Source of the DNA: Willaertia magna
Taxonomy: Eukaryota; Heterolobosea; Eutetramitea; Acrasida; Naegleriidae
Direction: 5' to 3'
Assembly: GCA_902984215.1 (NCBI GenBank)
Contig: CADWAF010005441.1
Span: 1-63,636 of the forward strand
Length of the DNA stretch: 63,636 nt
Made by a program: the position numbers and the translations under genes. Every line of letters starts with the position of its first letter. The first letter of the stretch is position 1. Positions 39,450 to 49,620 of this stretch are shown here, one piece after another. The notes below the pieces were generated by a model that worked only from the letters and a program-made list of their open reading frames with translations, had not been told where the DNA came from and did not search any database.

Positions 39450-42400
39450 ATGCAATCATGTTTGAATGGAATAAATCAATTATGTTCCTTGGTTCAACAA
39501 AATAAAAAATTGAATTTAAATCAACAAGAACAAGTTTATATTTTATTAACAGATTTACAAAATTTTTTAGATAAATGTACTCCACAAACTTTAGATAAAA
39601 GTACAGAAACTATTTTATTTAAAAGTATCGGATATCTTTCGGGTTTAGGTAACCCTACATTAACAATAAGATTGATATGTAGATGTATAAATAAATTATA
39701 TAAAATCAATCCAACTACAATGATACCCACTGCTTCTAGTAAATTATTACAAATACTTGATCAACATTCAAACCTTTCAAGAGATCCAAAAAAATTTAAT
39801 GAAATTAATTGTTTATTATTTTCCATTGGAGAATTATACACTATTCAGTCTCATTTAGTTCCAAGTATTTTTAATTTAATGACTAATAATTTATTTTGGA
39901 GATTATGGAAATTAAATGTAAGTTTTTTTAAATTAATTATTGGGTAATAATAATAATTGTTATAATAGGATGATGGTATTAAAGTGGCTACAATGGAACT
40001 TTGTCGTAGATATATTTCTAATTCTAAAAAGAGAATTAAAAACGAATGGACTGAATATTATAAGATGATTGTAAGAGGATCACAAGAAACTTCCGCAAAA
40101 GTTAGAATTGCAGCTGGAGAATTAATGTTAACTATTGCCGAATATTATACTAAACCTACAGATGTTAGTTTAAAAATCTTTGAATCTTCTTTAAGTCTTT
40201 GTGTTAAAGCTATGGAAGACCCTGAAGAGGAAGTTAGAGAAATTTACAGTAAAGCTTCCGCGCAATTATTATTATCTGTTTTAATTGACGTTACAGATGA
40301 GGAGAATAATGATGCCAACAATAGTGGTTCTCAACAACAAGGGATGGGAGCAATGCTTGGGTTAGCAAAAAAGAAAAGTACAAGAACTTTATATACATGT
40401 TCTTATGCATTGATGGTAGCAACAGGACCATTTACAAAAATTGGACAATCTAAAGAGTTGAGATCTTCTATTTCTAATTGTGTTATTTATTATTTTTCAA
40501 AATGCCCTGAAACTGTTTTAATTAGAAATATGGATACAATAGTAAGAAATTTAGTTGGATTGATTTCTATTAGTTCAAGTAATGTCACTTCTAGTGATAA
40601 ACGTATTGCTCAAACATATGTCACCAAAATGATAAGTGTAGGATTAATTGATAGATTGACAGAAGCTGGAAGAATGGAATTATTAACAAATTTAGTTCAA
40701 TTAGTAATTAAGAATATTGTAGTTTCAAATGAAAATTGTTTTATGACTGTATTATATTGTATTGGAAAGTTATGTAAAGTTTTAGGAGAATGTATAGCTA
40801 AATATAGAGATAGTATTTTAGATGCAATTTTATATAGTTTAAAACATTCAGTTGAAAGTGTTAGATATGTTGGTACATTAGCCATTAAACAATTAATGGA
40901 AGCTTTACCTTCACATTCTATTGGATTAATTAGTGCTTTAATGAACATGGTTCAAATTGATCATGCTGAATTGGCAACTGCCTCAAAGAAAGATGAAAAT
41001 ATTAAAAGTTTTGCAAATTCACTTCATGGACATTCCAGTGCTTTGGCTGCATTAATCACAGTATCAGCCAAACATAGCTTGACAATTTCACATTCTTTAT
41101 GTTCTGCTGTTTTAGATACTGCTTGTTTATTAGGAAAAGCTGCAAGAAAAGATAATGACGACCTATATGTCTCTATGAAAAGACAAGAAGCTTGTTGGAT
41201 GTTAGTTTGTTCTGTATTGTCACTCAATGATTATTGGGTAAAACACAATTTAGAAAAGATTTTAGAGTTATGGGATGAAACATTAAGTGGAAAATATGAA
41301 GAACCAATTACTTATTCAACAAAAGAAGAAGATATTACTTATAGATTAAGAGCAAGAGCATGTTGCTTACTTTCATTACAAGTATTTATTACCAATTGTC
41401 ATCCTTTATTAACACCAGAAAGAATGAATTTAATATTTGGTTATATTTCTTCTACTATTGAGTTATTAAGTTCACTACCTTCCAATTTTAAACCAACTAC
41501 ATCAGTTGGACTTTATTCTATTAATTTATTAAAGATGAATTTATTTAATTTAGTAGGAAAATTACCTGAAGTCATGCTTGCTTACACACCTAGTGTGGAT
41601 AGTAAACTTCAATTACCTCAACATAGACATATTATTAACTTTATTACTAAAATGGCTTTTGCTGAGGCGGATGCGACAATACCTGAATCAGTGCCAATTA
41701 AAACATCATTAATTGAATCTATGGTTGACTTGAAAGTAAAATTAGAACCTATTGAAAGAAAATCAACAATAATTACTGTAGATAGTTTGGATCCTTCATG
41801 CATATTATTTGACGAATTATCTAATCTATATTATTCTGAAAGTGTTTATCTTAAATTACCACCGTTACCAATACGTTTGGTTGATTCTTCTATTAGGTTA
41901 CTTGGAAAATTATTTATTTATCACAAACCAAATTCTAAAGCACAGATAATTGAGCATTTAGTTCAACAAGTTAAAACAGTATTAGCAAATACAATTATTT
42001 CAAACACTTCTTCGGCCAGTAATACAAGAAGGGGTTTGGAAGATGATCTTACTCCTCCAGATTTAAGTTTAGTTGTATTCAGTAATGTTGTGGCATCAGT
42101 GTATTGTATTTTAAGAAATTTAGAAGTGAAAAGTGAAGACAACAAGAAACACAAATTCTATGCAAATATTCACTCAATACTGAATGCTGCTTTGGGCTTT
42201 GCTGATCCTTTTGTTAGGGCAGCAGCCAGTGAATGTTTACATTCTTTTGGAAAATTAATTGGTTTAATTTTACTTGAAGATTTAATTAAACGTTGCACAC
42301 AAAAGATTACAACAGCAGGTCCTGAGCTGAAATCAGGTTTAGCCTTAGCTCTTGGTTCTGTTAATCGTTCTGTAGGTTCTATAAAAGGAAGAACCTTATT

Positions 42401-45400
42401 GCCTTCCACTGTCAGTTTCCTTGTGGCACTTTCAAAGGTAGTAGAAGAAGATATCCAAAGAAATTCTCTTATATCTTTATACCACACCATAGATACAAAC
42501 GGTGTTGCTTTTGTGCCTCACACTGAATCTGTCATTCAACATTTATTCCAGTTATTGTTTGAATCAACAAGTCATATTACATTACTTTTGTCATATTTAT
42601 GCAAGGTGCTTTACGCATTAATTGGATTGGGACCAGAATTACTTCAACTAAAGACTCAACCATTTAACAAAATATTTAACTATTTTTTGAGTGAATTAAT
42701 GGATGCTTCTCTTAGTTCTGAATTATATAATACAGATGCTTTAATTATAGAGTTAATTCGTTTATTCCAAAGAAGTATTTTATTTACTCCTTATTTAATT
42801 GAAGATTATGAGGGAATAGTTAGTTTCCTTAAAAAGATATTACTTAGCAATCAAGAACAAATTTACATTGAAAACATTCAAAATGAAGTTGGTCAATGTA
42901 TTAAAATTATTTGTGATCAAAAACCAGAATTAATTTTGAAATATTTCTCTCCTCAAGAATTGATAGATATAGTGGATTCTATCGACTTTGTTGTTGCTAG
43001 AGCATTAACTTATAACTCCCTATCTCAAAGCTCCAAAGATAGCTACATTGCAGGAAATAATCAAGAAAATCATTTCAAGAATATTATAACATCTCTTATT
43101 TCAAGTAAATTAGTAGGTCCTAAAGTATGGATAGATTTAGTTCATTCTATTGTTTCATCTGAAATTAAATCACTTAAGGCCGAAGAAACCCAAAGTGACA
43201 TGCTCAACGACACAGATGAGAAGGAAGAAACTGTAATTGAAGAAAAGAAGTCTTCTCCAACGGGTCCTATGACATATTGTTGGCAAACAAAAGTATTTGC
43301 TATGAAATGCTTACAATCACTATTTGAAATTTACAAATCTGATAAAAATCATATCGATTTGAGTTTGGCAAGAAATGATCCAACCACAGACTATTTAGTA
43401 TTGCATTTAGGTAAAATTATTGATATTTGTTGTATAGCTACTAATAAGGGATCACCTTCAGTTCAACATGCTGGATTGGTGTTAATGATTAATGTTACTG
43501 AATTATTTGGTGATATGATAGATCCAGACATTCAAGGTGAAGTACTATTACAACAACATACCACAAGATTTATAACTGCAATAAGTGAAAGTATTGTGCA
43601 AGTGAATAATCCTTTATTAGTTTATGTTGCTTGCCAATTATCTGCACTATTTATACCATCTAAAATGTTAAGAAATCAAACTAAATTAATGTCAAGAATG
43701 TGTTCTTACCTAGTTAATTATATTACTGATCCAAAGGCTTTAAATAATGCAAATCAAGGAGAAGTTGCAATTTGTATGATTAGAGTTTCAATTTTGAGTG
43801 CACTTGCAGAAATTTATATTGCTGCTGAAACTGATCAAAATAAGGAATTATTAGAAATATTAAAACCAAATTTACAAGAAATGTTTGTAAATTGGTATCG
43901 TTTATTGCAAGATTATTCTAATTTAAGTATTATTGTAACAGATGATGACGATAGAGATGTACTAATTAAAAGTAGTAGTGACAATTATTCTGCCATATAT
44001 GAACAAGCAGAAGATAATTTACACAGTTTCTATTTTGTTGAATTGGGTACTGAAAGAAATGTACTGTACTACTATAAACAAGCATATCCAAGTGTATTAA
44101 ATGCAATTACCTTAGCAAGAATGAAATATGCTTCTGATTCAGAATTTGAGGATGTTATTGAAGAAATGGATTATAATGATTCATTACTTTTAGGTTTATC
44201 AGTTTCTGGTTTATATGGAATGGATAAGAGGAATATCTTAAAAGCTATTCGTTGTTTATTATCTATTTCTCAAATAATACCTTCCAAAGAATTTAAACAA
44301 CATCACCATGCAATTGGTGCTACATTTGAAATTATACTATTATTAATTGAAATTCAAGGTATTCGTGATATGAAATTACAAAATACTTGCATAGAATTAC
44401 TTGAAAAGATTTTAACTGAAATTAATTTACAAACACTTTCTGTTAGTGATGACCAAGTTTCCAAACAAGCTATTGTTACAACAAGTACAGAAGTATGTTT
44501 AAAACCTTTAAAACTACACTTCCCATATTTATTTAAACAAGATAGTGAGTTTGAGCTAGGTAATTTTGAATTTGATAAAGACCAAAAGGAATTAATCAAG
44601 AAAAGTACTAATTGTTTAAAAACAATAATTACTAAACTTGATTTATCCATAACTGGAGCAAATATTGCTACTTTATTATATACTATTTGTAGAGTTACAC
44701 AATTTACAAAATCAAATGTTTGTTTAGATGCTGCAGCTGCCATGATTGAGTGGAATGAGAAATTACAAAAATTACAATCTTCAGATGATTCTTCAAAAGA
44801 AAATGATGAAAGACAAAACATTTGGAGAATAGCTTTAAATGCAGCTATTGAAAGTATAAGAAACCGTTTACTTTTAGGTAAAATCTCAAGTAGCTATGAT
44901 TTAGAATTACTATTTATTTTACTTTCATCCTCTTCTTGTTCAAATATACAAGTTCATGAAAAAGCCATTCAAGCAATAAGTACTTGTTTAATAACAAATA
45001 TTTCTTTATTGCAACAAGAAGAAAGTAATAAGACTCAACGTGTAGAGGTAATTGTTAATATTTTAAATGGTTTACAAAATGGTATTTTAAATTTAGCCAG
45101 AAATGGTTTAGCTAAATTATCATGTTTTTATACAATGAGAATTGTTGAAACTATTTCTTTACAATTAATTTATGAAGATAAACTTTTGAGAGTTGATATT
45201 ATTGATAAAATTGCTCCTTCCTCATTAAACATCTTACTTGCTGGATTTTCCTTATTAACCGAATTAGAAAATAATAGTAAAAACCAAATACAATCATATT
45301 TATCAATTTTAATACCTGTGCTAGTTAAATTTACAAGATTTGCAAGAGATAACAAATTAAATAAGTTATTTGCTTTAGGTGTCCAATGTTTTGAAAGATT

Positions 45401-45581
45401 AGCTAAGGTAGCACCTGAACATTTTAAGAATATGATTTCTTCACAATTATTGGCAACAAGTATTGTACAAGAAATTCAAGGGTTTGCATCTCAATTACAA
45501 CAAAATTCAGAGAAACATGCAACACCTCAAAAGACAACTGCAAGTAGACAACCAAAGAAAAAACTTACAATGAACTTTTAA
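39450..45581 (+). CDS. HEATR5: HEATR5/Laa1 HEAT-repeat trafficking protein (two exons)
   Basis: Exons 39450-39917 and 39969-45581, phase 0, over a 51-base GTAAGT..TAG intron; 2026 residues, the usual size for HEATR5B and Laa1. HEAT repeats run throughout. Family-typical blocks include V-R-I-A-A-G-E-L, L-H-G-H-S-S-A-L-A-A-L-I and R-Q-E-A-C-W-M-L-V-C-S-V-L-S-L-N-D-Y-W-V-K, then L-E-L-W-D-E-T-L. HEATR5 proteins bind the AP-1 clathrin adaptor and dynein or membranes, acting at the trans-Golgi and endosomes. The tail K-K-K-L-T-M-N-F is basic. The intron sits early, and a plain frame scan would start the protein downstream of it. Confidence 0.92.
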
Positions 45582-45831
45582 TTTTTATTTATAAAACAAT
45601 TTAATAAACAACCTTGATTTACTTTTGAGCTGCATTGGTGGAACTCTTTAATTGTTTCGTTCCCCTTTTCCTTTGGTTGTTCGTGTTACAAACTTTCCAT
45701 TTGTTTATGTCATCCAATAGCTTATGCAGACAATTTTCCAAAGTTGTCCAGTAGGAAAAATCAAATAAAAACTTACAGCATGATGTTACTTCAAAAATCA
45801 AAAAAAAACGTCAATCAACAATTAATTAACA

Positions 45832-46230
45832 ATGAATAAGAAGCTTTTTATTGTTCTTGCATTTGCTCTAATTGCAATCTTAATGTGCTCTATGACTCTA
45901 GTGGATGCAGGCAGTGATTGTGACAGTGATAAAGAAACCGCCTCAACTTTAAGCTATGGAAGAAGAAAGAATAACCCTTATAAGAAATACACCAACAAAA
46001 AGAAATATTATGATTATGATAATGACAAAGAAGTTGCAAGTACTTTAGGAAGAGGAAAGAAATGGTACAAAAAGTATAAGAAATATAGAAAGTATTATGA
46101 CGATAAAGAAGTTGCAAGTACCTTAGGAAGAGGATTTGATTATGATGATAATAAATATAAGGGAAAAAGAAAATACTATAAAAAGAAGTATCACAAATAT
46201 CCAAGAAAGTACAAGAAAAATTACTTTTAA
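45832..46230 (+). CDS. Small secreted Tyr/Lys-rich protein with three ASTL repeats
   Basis: 132 residues. M-N-K-K-L signal peptide to about residue 26. The mature part alternates an acidic word ending in A-S-T-L with a basic Tyr/Lys block: K-E-T-A-S-T-L-S-Y-G-R-R (34-45), D-K-E-V-A-S-T-L-G-R-G-K-K (65-77) and D-K-E-V-A-S-T-L-G-R-G-F (91-102), each followed by Y-K-K-Y / K-Y-Y / R-K-Y-K runs. A G-R-R or G-K-K word follows the first two copies, as at dibasic processing sites. Only one cysteine occurs in the mature part. It resembles the secreted protein at 15592 and shares VASTL with the one at 35293. The biological role is unknown. TTGTAAAT words follow the stop. Confidence 0.7.
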   Translation: MNKKLFIVLAFALIAILMCSMTLVDAGSDCDSDKETASTLSYGRRKNNPYKKYTNKKKYYDYDNDKEVASTLGRGKKWYKKYKKYRKYYDDKEVASTLGRGFDYDDNKYKGKRKYYKKKYHKYPRKYKKNYF

Positions 46231-46301
46231 TTCGTTATAGCTTAAAGAATTAGTTTTGTAAAATATTTCTTTTGTAAATAAATTTCTAATTTATTGAATT
46301 G

Positions 46302-47396
46302 TTACCAACTTGTTGACATAATTTGAAAAGTGATATCTATAAAAGGATTATCATTATTGCATTGTTGTAAATATAATTTATTGTAAATCTTTTTATTTTT
46401 TACTCTTTTATCATTAATTTTGTTGTCACTTTCAATAATAAATAATTGTCTAAAACCCATAATTGCGGTTTTGTATTTATAATTATTATTATAATTATAA
46501 TTTAATTTTGTAAAAATAGTTGTTAGTTGTTGTGAAAAACATTCATTGTCACCAACCACATAAAATCCATCATTTGTTAAAATAATATTACATGTATAAC
46601 CAGAGAAAAATAATTTTTTAATAATTAAATTTTCATTAATATCTATTTTTGTAAACTCTTCAATATATTCTATATCTCCATTATGATTTAATTGATTATA
46701 AGAGTTTTCACCACATCCAAATAATTCATTATTATAATTTAATAATAAAGTTCCTCCAGAATAAGTAGCAATTTGTTTTACTTTAAAATTTACATTAATT
46801 TTTGTAAATTCTTTTAAATCTATGCCAATTCTTTTCCTCTCATATTTCCCGCCACCATAAATATTACCCAAATCATCCAATAGAATAGAATGATAATACC
46901 CAAACTGTAAATCTTTGATATTTCCTACATTTTTAGGAAGAATATTTAATTTCTGAAAATTATCTTCTTCAACAAATCTATCAATCCCAGTTAAGGCTTC
47001 ATAACTTCCAAACAATAAAAGTTCATTATTTTTTGTAATTAAAACCACAAGGTCAGCTCCACAACTAATAAATTTAATACTTTCTTTTATGTTGCATATT
47101 TTTGTAAAATCATTGTATTTATTATGTCCAATTGCTCCACGAATAAATACTTGATTGGATTCATCCAGTAAAAGTCCAAAAATTTCACCACAACCAATTT
47201 TTTCAATTTTTGTTGGAATATCAAGTTTTGTAAATTCTTCTTCGATTGCATCATCGTTGAAATCACCTCTAAAATAAACATCTCCACCAATTGTTAAAAT
47301 TAAAACAGTGTTACTTCCACTTGCAATCTCTTTAATTTGTGGAAAATTTAAATTGGTGAAAATTCCTCGGTTCACAGAGTAGATATTTTGTGGCAT
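46302..47396 (-). CDS. RCC1-repeat protein ending in a BTB-like stub
   Basis: 364 residues from ATG 47396; the upstream frame reaches only TTG. RCC1-type repeats fill most of the protein (for example I-A-S-G-S-N-T-V-L-I-L-T-I-G-G-D-V, C-G-A-D-L-V-V-L-I-T-K, L-L-L-N-Y-N-N-E-L-F-G-C-G-E-N), enough for a beta-propeller. The last ~22 residues (C-N-N-D-N-P-F-I-D-I-T-F-Q-I..) look like the first strand of a BTB domain, but the frame stops there. A second RCC1 protein at 51595 has the same arrangement. RCC1 propellers serve as GEFs or as protein-binding scaffolds; no specific target can be assigned. Confidence 0.8.
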   Translation of the reverse strand: MPQNIYSVNRGIFTNLNFPQIKEIASGSNTVLILTIGGDVYFRGDFNDDAIEEEFTKLDIPTKIEKIGCGEIFGLLLDESNQVFIRGAIGHNKYNDFTKICNIKESIKFISCGADLVVLITKNNELLLFGSYEALTGIDRFVEEDNFQKLNILPKNVGNIKDLQFGYYHSILLDDLGNIYGGGKYERKRIGIDLKEFTKINVNFKVKQIATYSGGTLLLNYNNELFGCGENSYNQLNHNGDIEYIEEFTKIDINENLIIKKLFFSGYTCNIILTNDGFYVVGDNECFSQQLTTIFTKLNYNYNNNYKYKTAIMGFRQLFIIESDNKINDKRVKNKKIYNKLYLQQCNNDNPFIDITFQIMSTSW

Positions 47397-47445
47397 TTTT
47401 GCTGTCAACAAGGTAATTAAAAGTAAAATAATTTTATTCTTAGAT

Positions 47446-48792
47446 TTACATCATTTCTTCGTCTTCTTGTTGAGTTTCTTCAACAGAATCACCAGTAATT
47501 TCTTCATAGTCTTTTTCCAAAGCAGCTAAATCCTCTCTAGCTTCTTGGAATTCACCTTCTTCCATACCTTCACCAACAAAGTGATGTACATATGCACGTT
47601 TAGCATACATTAAATCGAATTTTTGATTCATTCTTGCAAATACTTCAGCAATTGCAGAGTTATTTGAAATCATTGAACAACTATTGTCAACTGGAGCCAT
47701 TTCATTTGTAAATACTGGTTGTTGATTATTAATACCAATCTTAAAACTACATGGAGACCAATCAACGAATTGAATGTTAGATTTAGTTTTCATTGATTTA
47801 ACAGCTTCTGAAACTTCTCTAGAAACAATATCTTTACCTCTGTATAATAAACAACAACTAATGTATTTTCCTTTACGTGGATCACATTTAGCCATCATAT
47901 TTTCTAATTCAAAGACAGATGAAGTTAATTCAGCAGCATTGTAATTAGAGTAAATGTGATCTTTTAATGATGCCATAGGAGCTAAGGAAGATAACATAAA
48001 GTGGATTCTTGGATAAGGAACTAAGTTAGTTTGGAATTCATTTAAATCAACATTTAAACTTCCACTAAATCTTAATGAACAAGTTAATGAGCTGACAGTT
48101 TGTGCAATAACTCTATTTAAATTAGCATAGTTTGGTCTTGGAACCTTTAATAAATTCTTATTAATATCATAAATTGCTTCATTATCTAAAACTACAGATA
48201 CATCAGTATGTTCTAATAATGCATGAGTAGATAAAACACTATTGTATGGTTCAACAACTGATGTTGTCAATTGTGGACTTGGATAAATAGTGTAAGATAA
48301 TTTAGTTTTCTTTGGGAATTCAACAGCTAATCTTTCCATTAATAAACTTGCAAAACCAGAACCAGTACCACCACCAACGCTGTGGAAGATTTGGAAACCT
48401 TGTAATGAACTACAGTTGTCAGCAATCTTCTTAATGGTTTGAATAGTTTTTTCTAACATATCTTTACCAACTGTGTAATGACCTCTAGCAAAGTTATTAC
48501 TTGCATCTTCAGTACCTTTAACTAAATAATTTGGATGATAAAGTGAACATTGGTCAGTGTTTTTAATGTTGTCAATAACTGAAGGTTCTAAATCGACAAA
48601 TAATGCTCTTGGAACGTATTTTCCTCTATTGGATTCAGAGAAAATAACACTTGAATCATTACGTTGTTGATTCATAGAATCTGAAAGAGTACCATCTGGA
48701 TTAATACCGTGTTCATTTCTAAATAATTCCCAGAGTTGTTGACCGGTTTGGATACCACTTTGACCGATGTGTAAACTAATAACTTCTCTCAT
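47446..48792 (-). CDS. Divergent alpha-tubulin (mitotic type)
   Basis: 448 residues from ATG 48792. Starts M-R-E-V-I-S as alpha-tubulin does, has the tubulin signature G-G-G-T-G-S-G, the alpha-specific catalytic Glu in [12 protein letters not shown], and the E-G-M-E-E-G-E-F end block. Relative to canonical alpha-tubulin it is strongly changed: residue 40 is Met where canonical is the acetylated Lys, the luminal loop is shorter, the M-loop region differs, and the C-terminus ends ..D-E-E-M-M instead of Tyr, so no detyrosination cycle. Naegleria is known to build its spindle from tubulins distinct from its flagellar ones, and this fits that type. A near-consensus E2F site lies about 180 bases upstream. 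The stop lies in an ATGTAAAT word. Confidence 0.93.
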   Translation of the reverse strand: MREVISLHIGQSGIQTGQQLWELFRNEHGINPDGTLSDSMNQQRNDSSVIFSESNRGKYVPRALFVDLEPSVIDNIKNTDQCSLYHPNYLVKGTEDASNNFARGHYTVGKDMLEKTIQTIKKIADNCSSLQGFQIFHSVGGGTGSGFASLLMERLAVEFPKKTKLSYTIYPSPQLTTSVVEPYNSVLSTHALLEHTDVSVVLDNEAIYDINKNLLKVPRPNYANLNRVIAQTVSSLTCSLRFSGSLNVDLNEFQTNLVPYPRIHFMLSSLAPMASLKDHIYSNYNAAELTSSVFELENMMAKCDPRKGKYISCCLLYRGKDIVSREVSEAVKSMKTKSNIQFVDWSPCSFKIGINNQQPVFTNEMAPVDNSCSMISNNSAIAEVFARMNQKFDLMYAKRAYVHHFVGEGMEEGEFQEAREDLAALEKDYEEITGDSVEETQQEDEEMM

Positions 48793-49152
48793 TTTGTTGA
48801 TGTTTTGCTTAGGTTTGTTGTTTTTGTTGTTTGGTTAAAACTATTCAAATATCTTGTAATGAAGATAATTGTTGTTGTTTTTTTTGTTGAAGGTTTGATG
48901 TTTGGCATCTGATTTCTTTTAAATAAATTTTTTTTTTAACGACTTTAGTTTTGGAGGGAAAAAAAGTAAGAAGGCGGGAACCAATCACAACTATCTTTGT
49001 AAAGTGTTTGTTTTGACCAAAAATAAACCAAAAAAAATGTTTGGGAAACTGCAAAAAAATTCAAGAAAACACAAGCTTTAAAATGATCAAAGGAAGCTAC
49101 AACCCGGACTAAAAGAACAAAACACAAGAAATTGAAAAGAAGTACAACACAA
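48793..49152. other. Promoter region of divergent alpha-tubulin gene
   Basis: 360 bases without a gene. Holds the tubulin promoter with a GGCGGGAA word, long A/T runs, and the upstream flank of tRNA-Val. No convincing open frame was found; minus-strand frames here start with non-ATG codons or lack a plausible product. Confidence 0.5.
48973..48980 (-). promoter_or_regulatory. Near-consensus E2F site upstream of alpha-tubulin
   Basis: Plus strand GGCGGGAA; on the minus strand TTCCCGCC, a TTSSCGC core with one mismatch at the first base of TTTCCCGC. It is 181-188 bases upstream of the tubulin ATG and the only GC-rich octamer in this spacer. Confidence 0.4.
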
Positions 49153-49226
49153 GCAGCGGTAGATCAGTTGGTTAGATCGTAAGCCTAACACGCTTAAGGT
49201 CACGAGTTCAAGCCTCGTTCGCTGTA
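49153..49226 (+). tRNA. tRNA-Val (anticodon AAC)
   Basis: 74-nt cloverleaf without intron. Acceptor 49153-49159 with 49219-49225, D stem GATC/GATC, anticodon stem TAAGC/GCTTA with loop CTAACAC (anticodon AAC, reading GUU), variable AGGTC, T stem ACGAG/CTCGT with loop TTCAAGC, discriminator A. Pair 1-72 is G-U and 7-66 is G-U. A TTTT terminator follows at 49232. Confidence 0.9.
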
Positions 49227-49474
49227 GCCTATTTTAGAAGTCAACCCTGTTTTGTCACAACCTCTAAATTTATATGGTTTTGTTGGTTTAATAAGAACAA
49301 ACTAGAATTGAATAATAATTTAATTTTATTAAAAGAACAATTAGAATTAAGGAATAATGAACGAGTAATAGGGACAACCAATATCTTGCATCACGCCCAC
49401 GACAAAGAAAGAACAACAAAAAAATAAGCTGACCCTCCAACGCACAAAATTTAGTGTTTGTAAGATACTTTCGA

Positions 49475-49547
49475 GCCTCCCTAGCTCAGTCGGTAGAGCG
49501 TTGGGCTTTTAACCCAACGGTCGTGGGTTCGAGCCCCACGGAAGGCG
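49475..49547 (+). tRNA. tRNA-Lys (anticodon UUU)
   Basis: 73-nt cloverleaf without intron. Acceptor GCCTCCC/GGAAGGC, D arm GCTC..GAGC, anticodon stem TTGGG/CCCAA with loop CTTTTAA (anticodon TTT, reading AAA), T arm GTGGG/CCCAC with loop TTCGAGC, discriminator G. One mismatch, C5-A68, breaks the acceptor stem. A TTTT terminator follows at about 49554. Confidence 0.92.
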
Positions 49548-49620
49548 TAATAATTTTATTTAAGCGCAGAGATTTTTATAGAGATTTTACTAATGGTTAG
49601 GTAAAAGATAAAAAAAAAAT

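Noticed and set aside
45619..45801. 60-codon frame on the minus strand between HEATR5 and the secreted protein
   Set aside because: It starts with TTG, has no family resemblance and lies where a 3' flank and promoter are expected.
48845..49127. Short frames on the minus strand upstream of the tubulin gene
   Set aside because: Start codons are not in good context and the translations are Gln/Lys or Phe runs; treated as promoter sequence.
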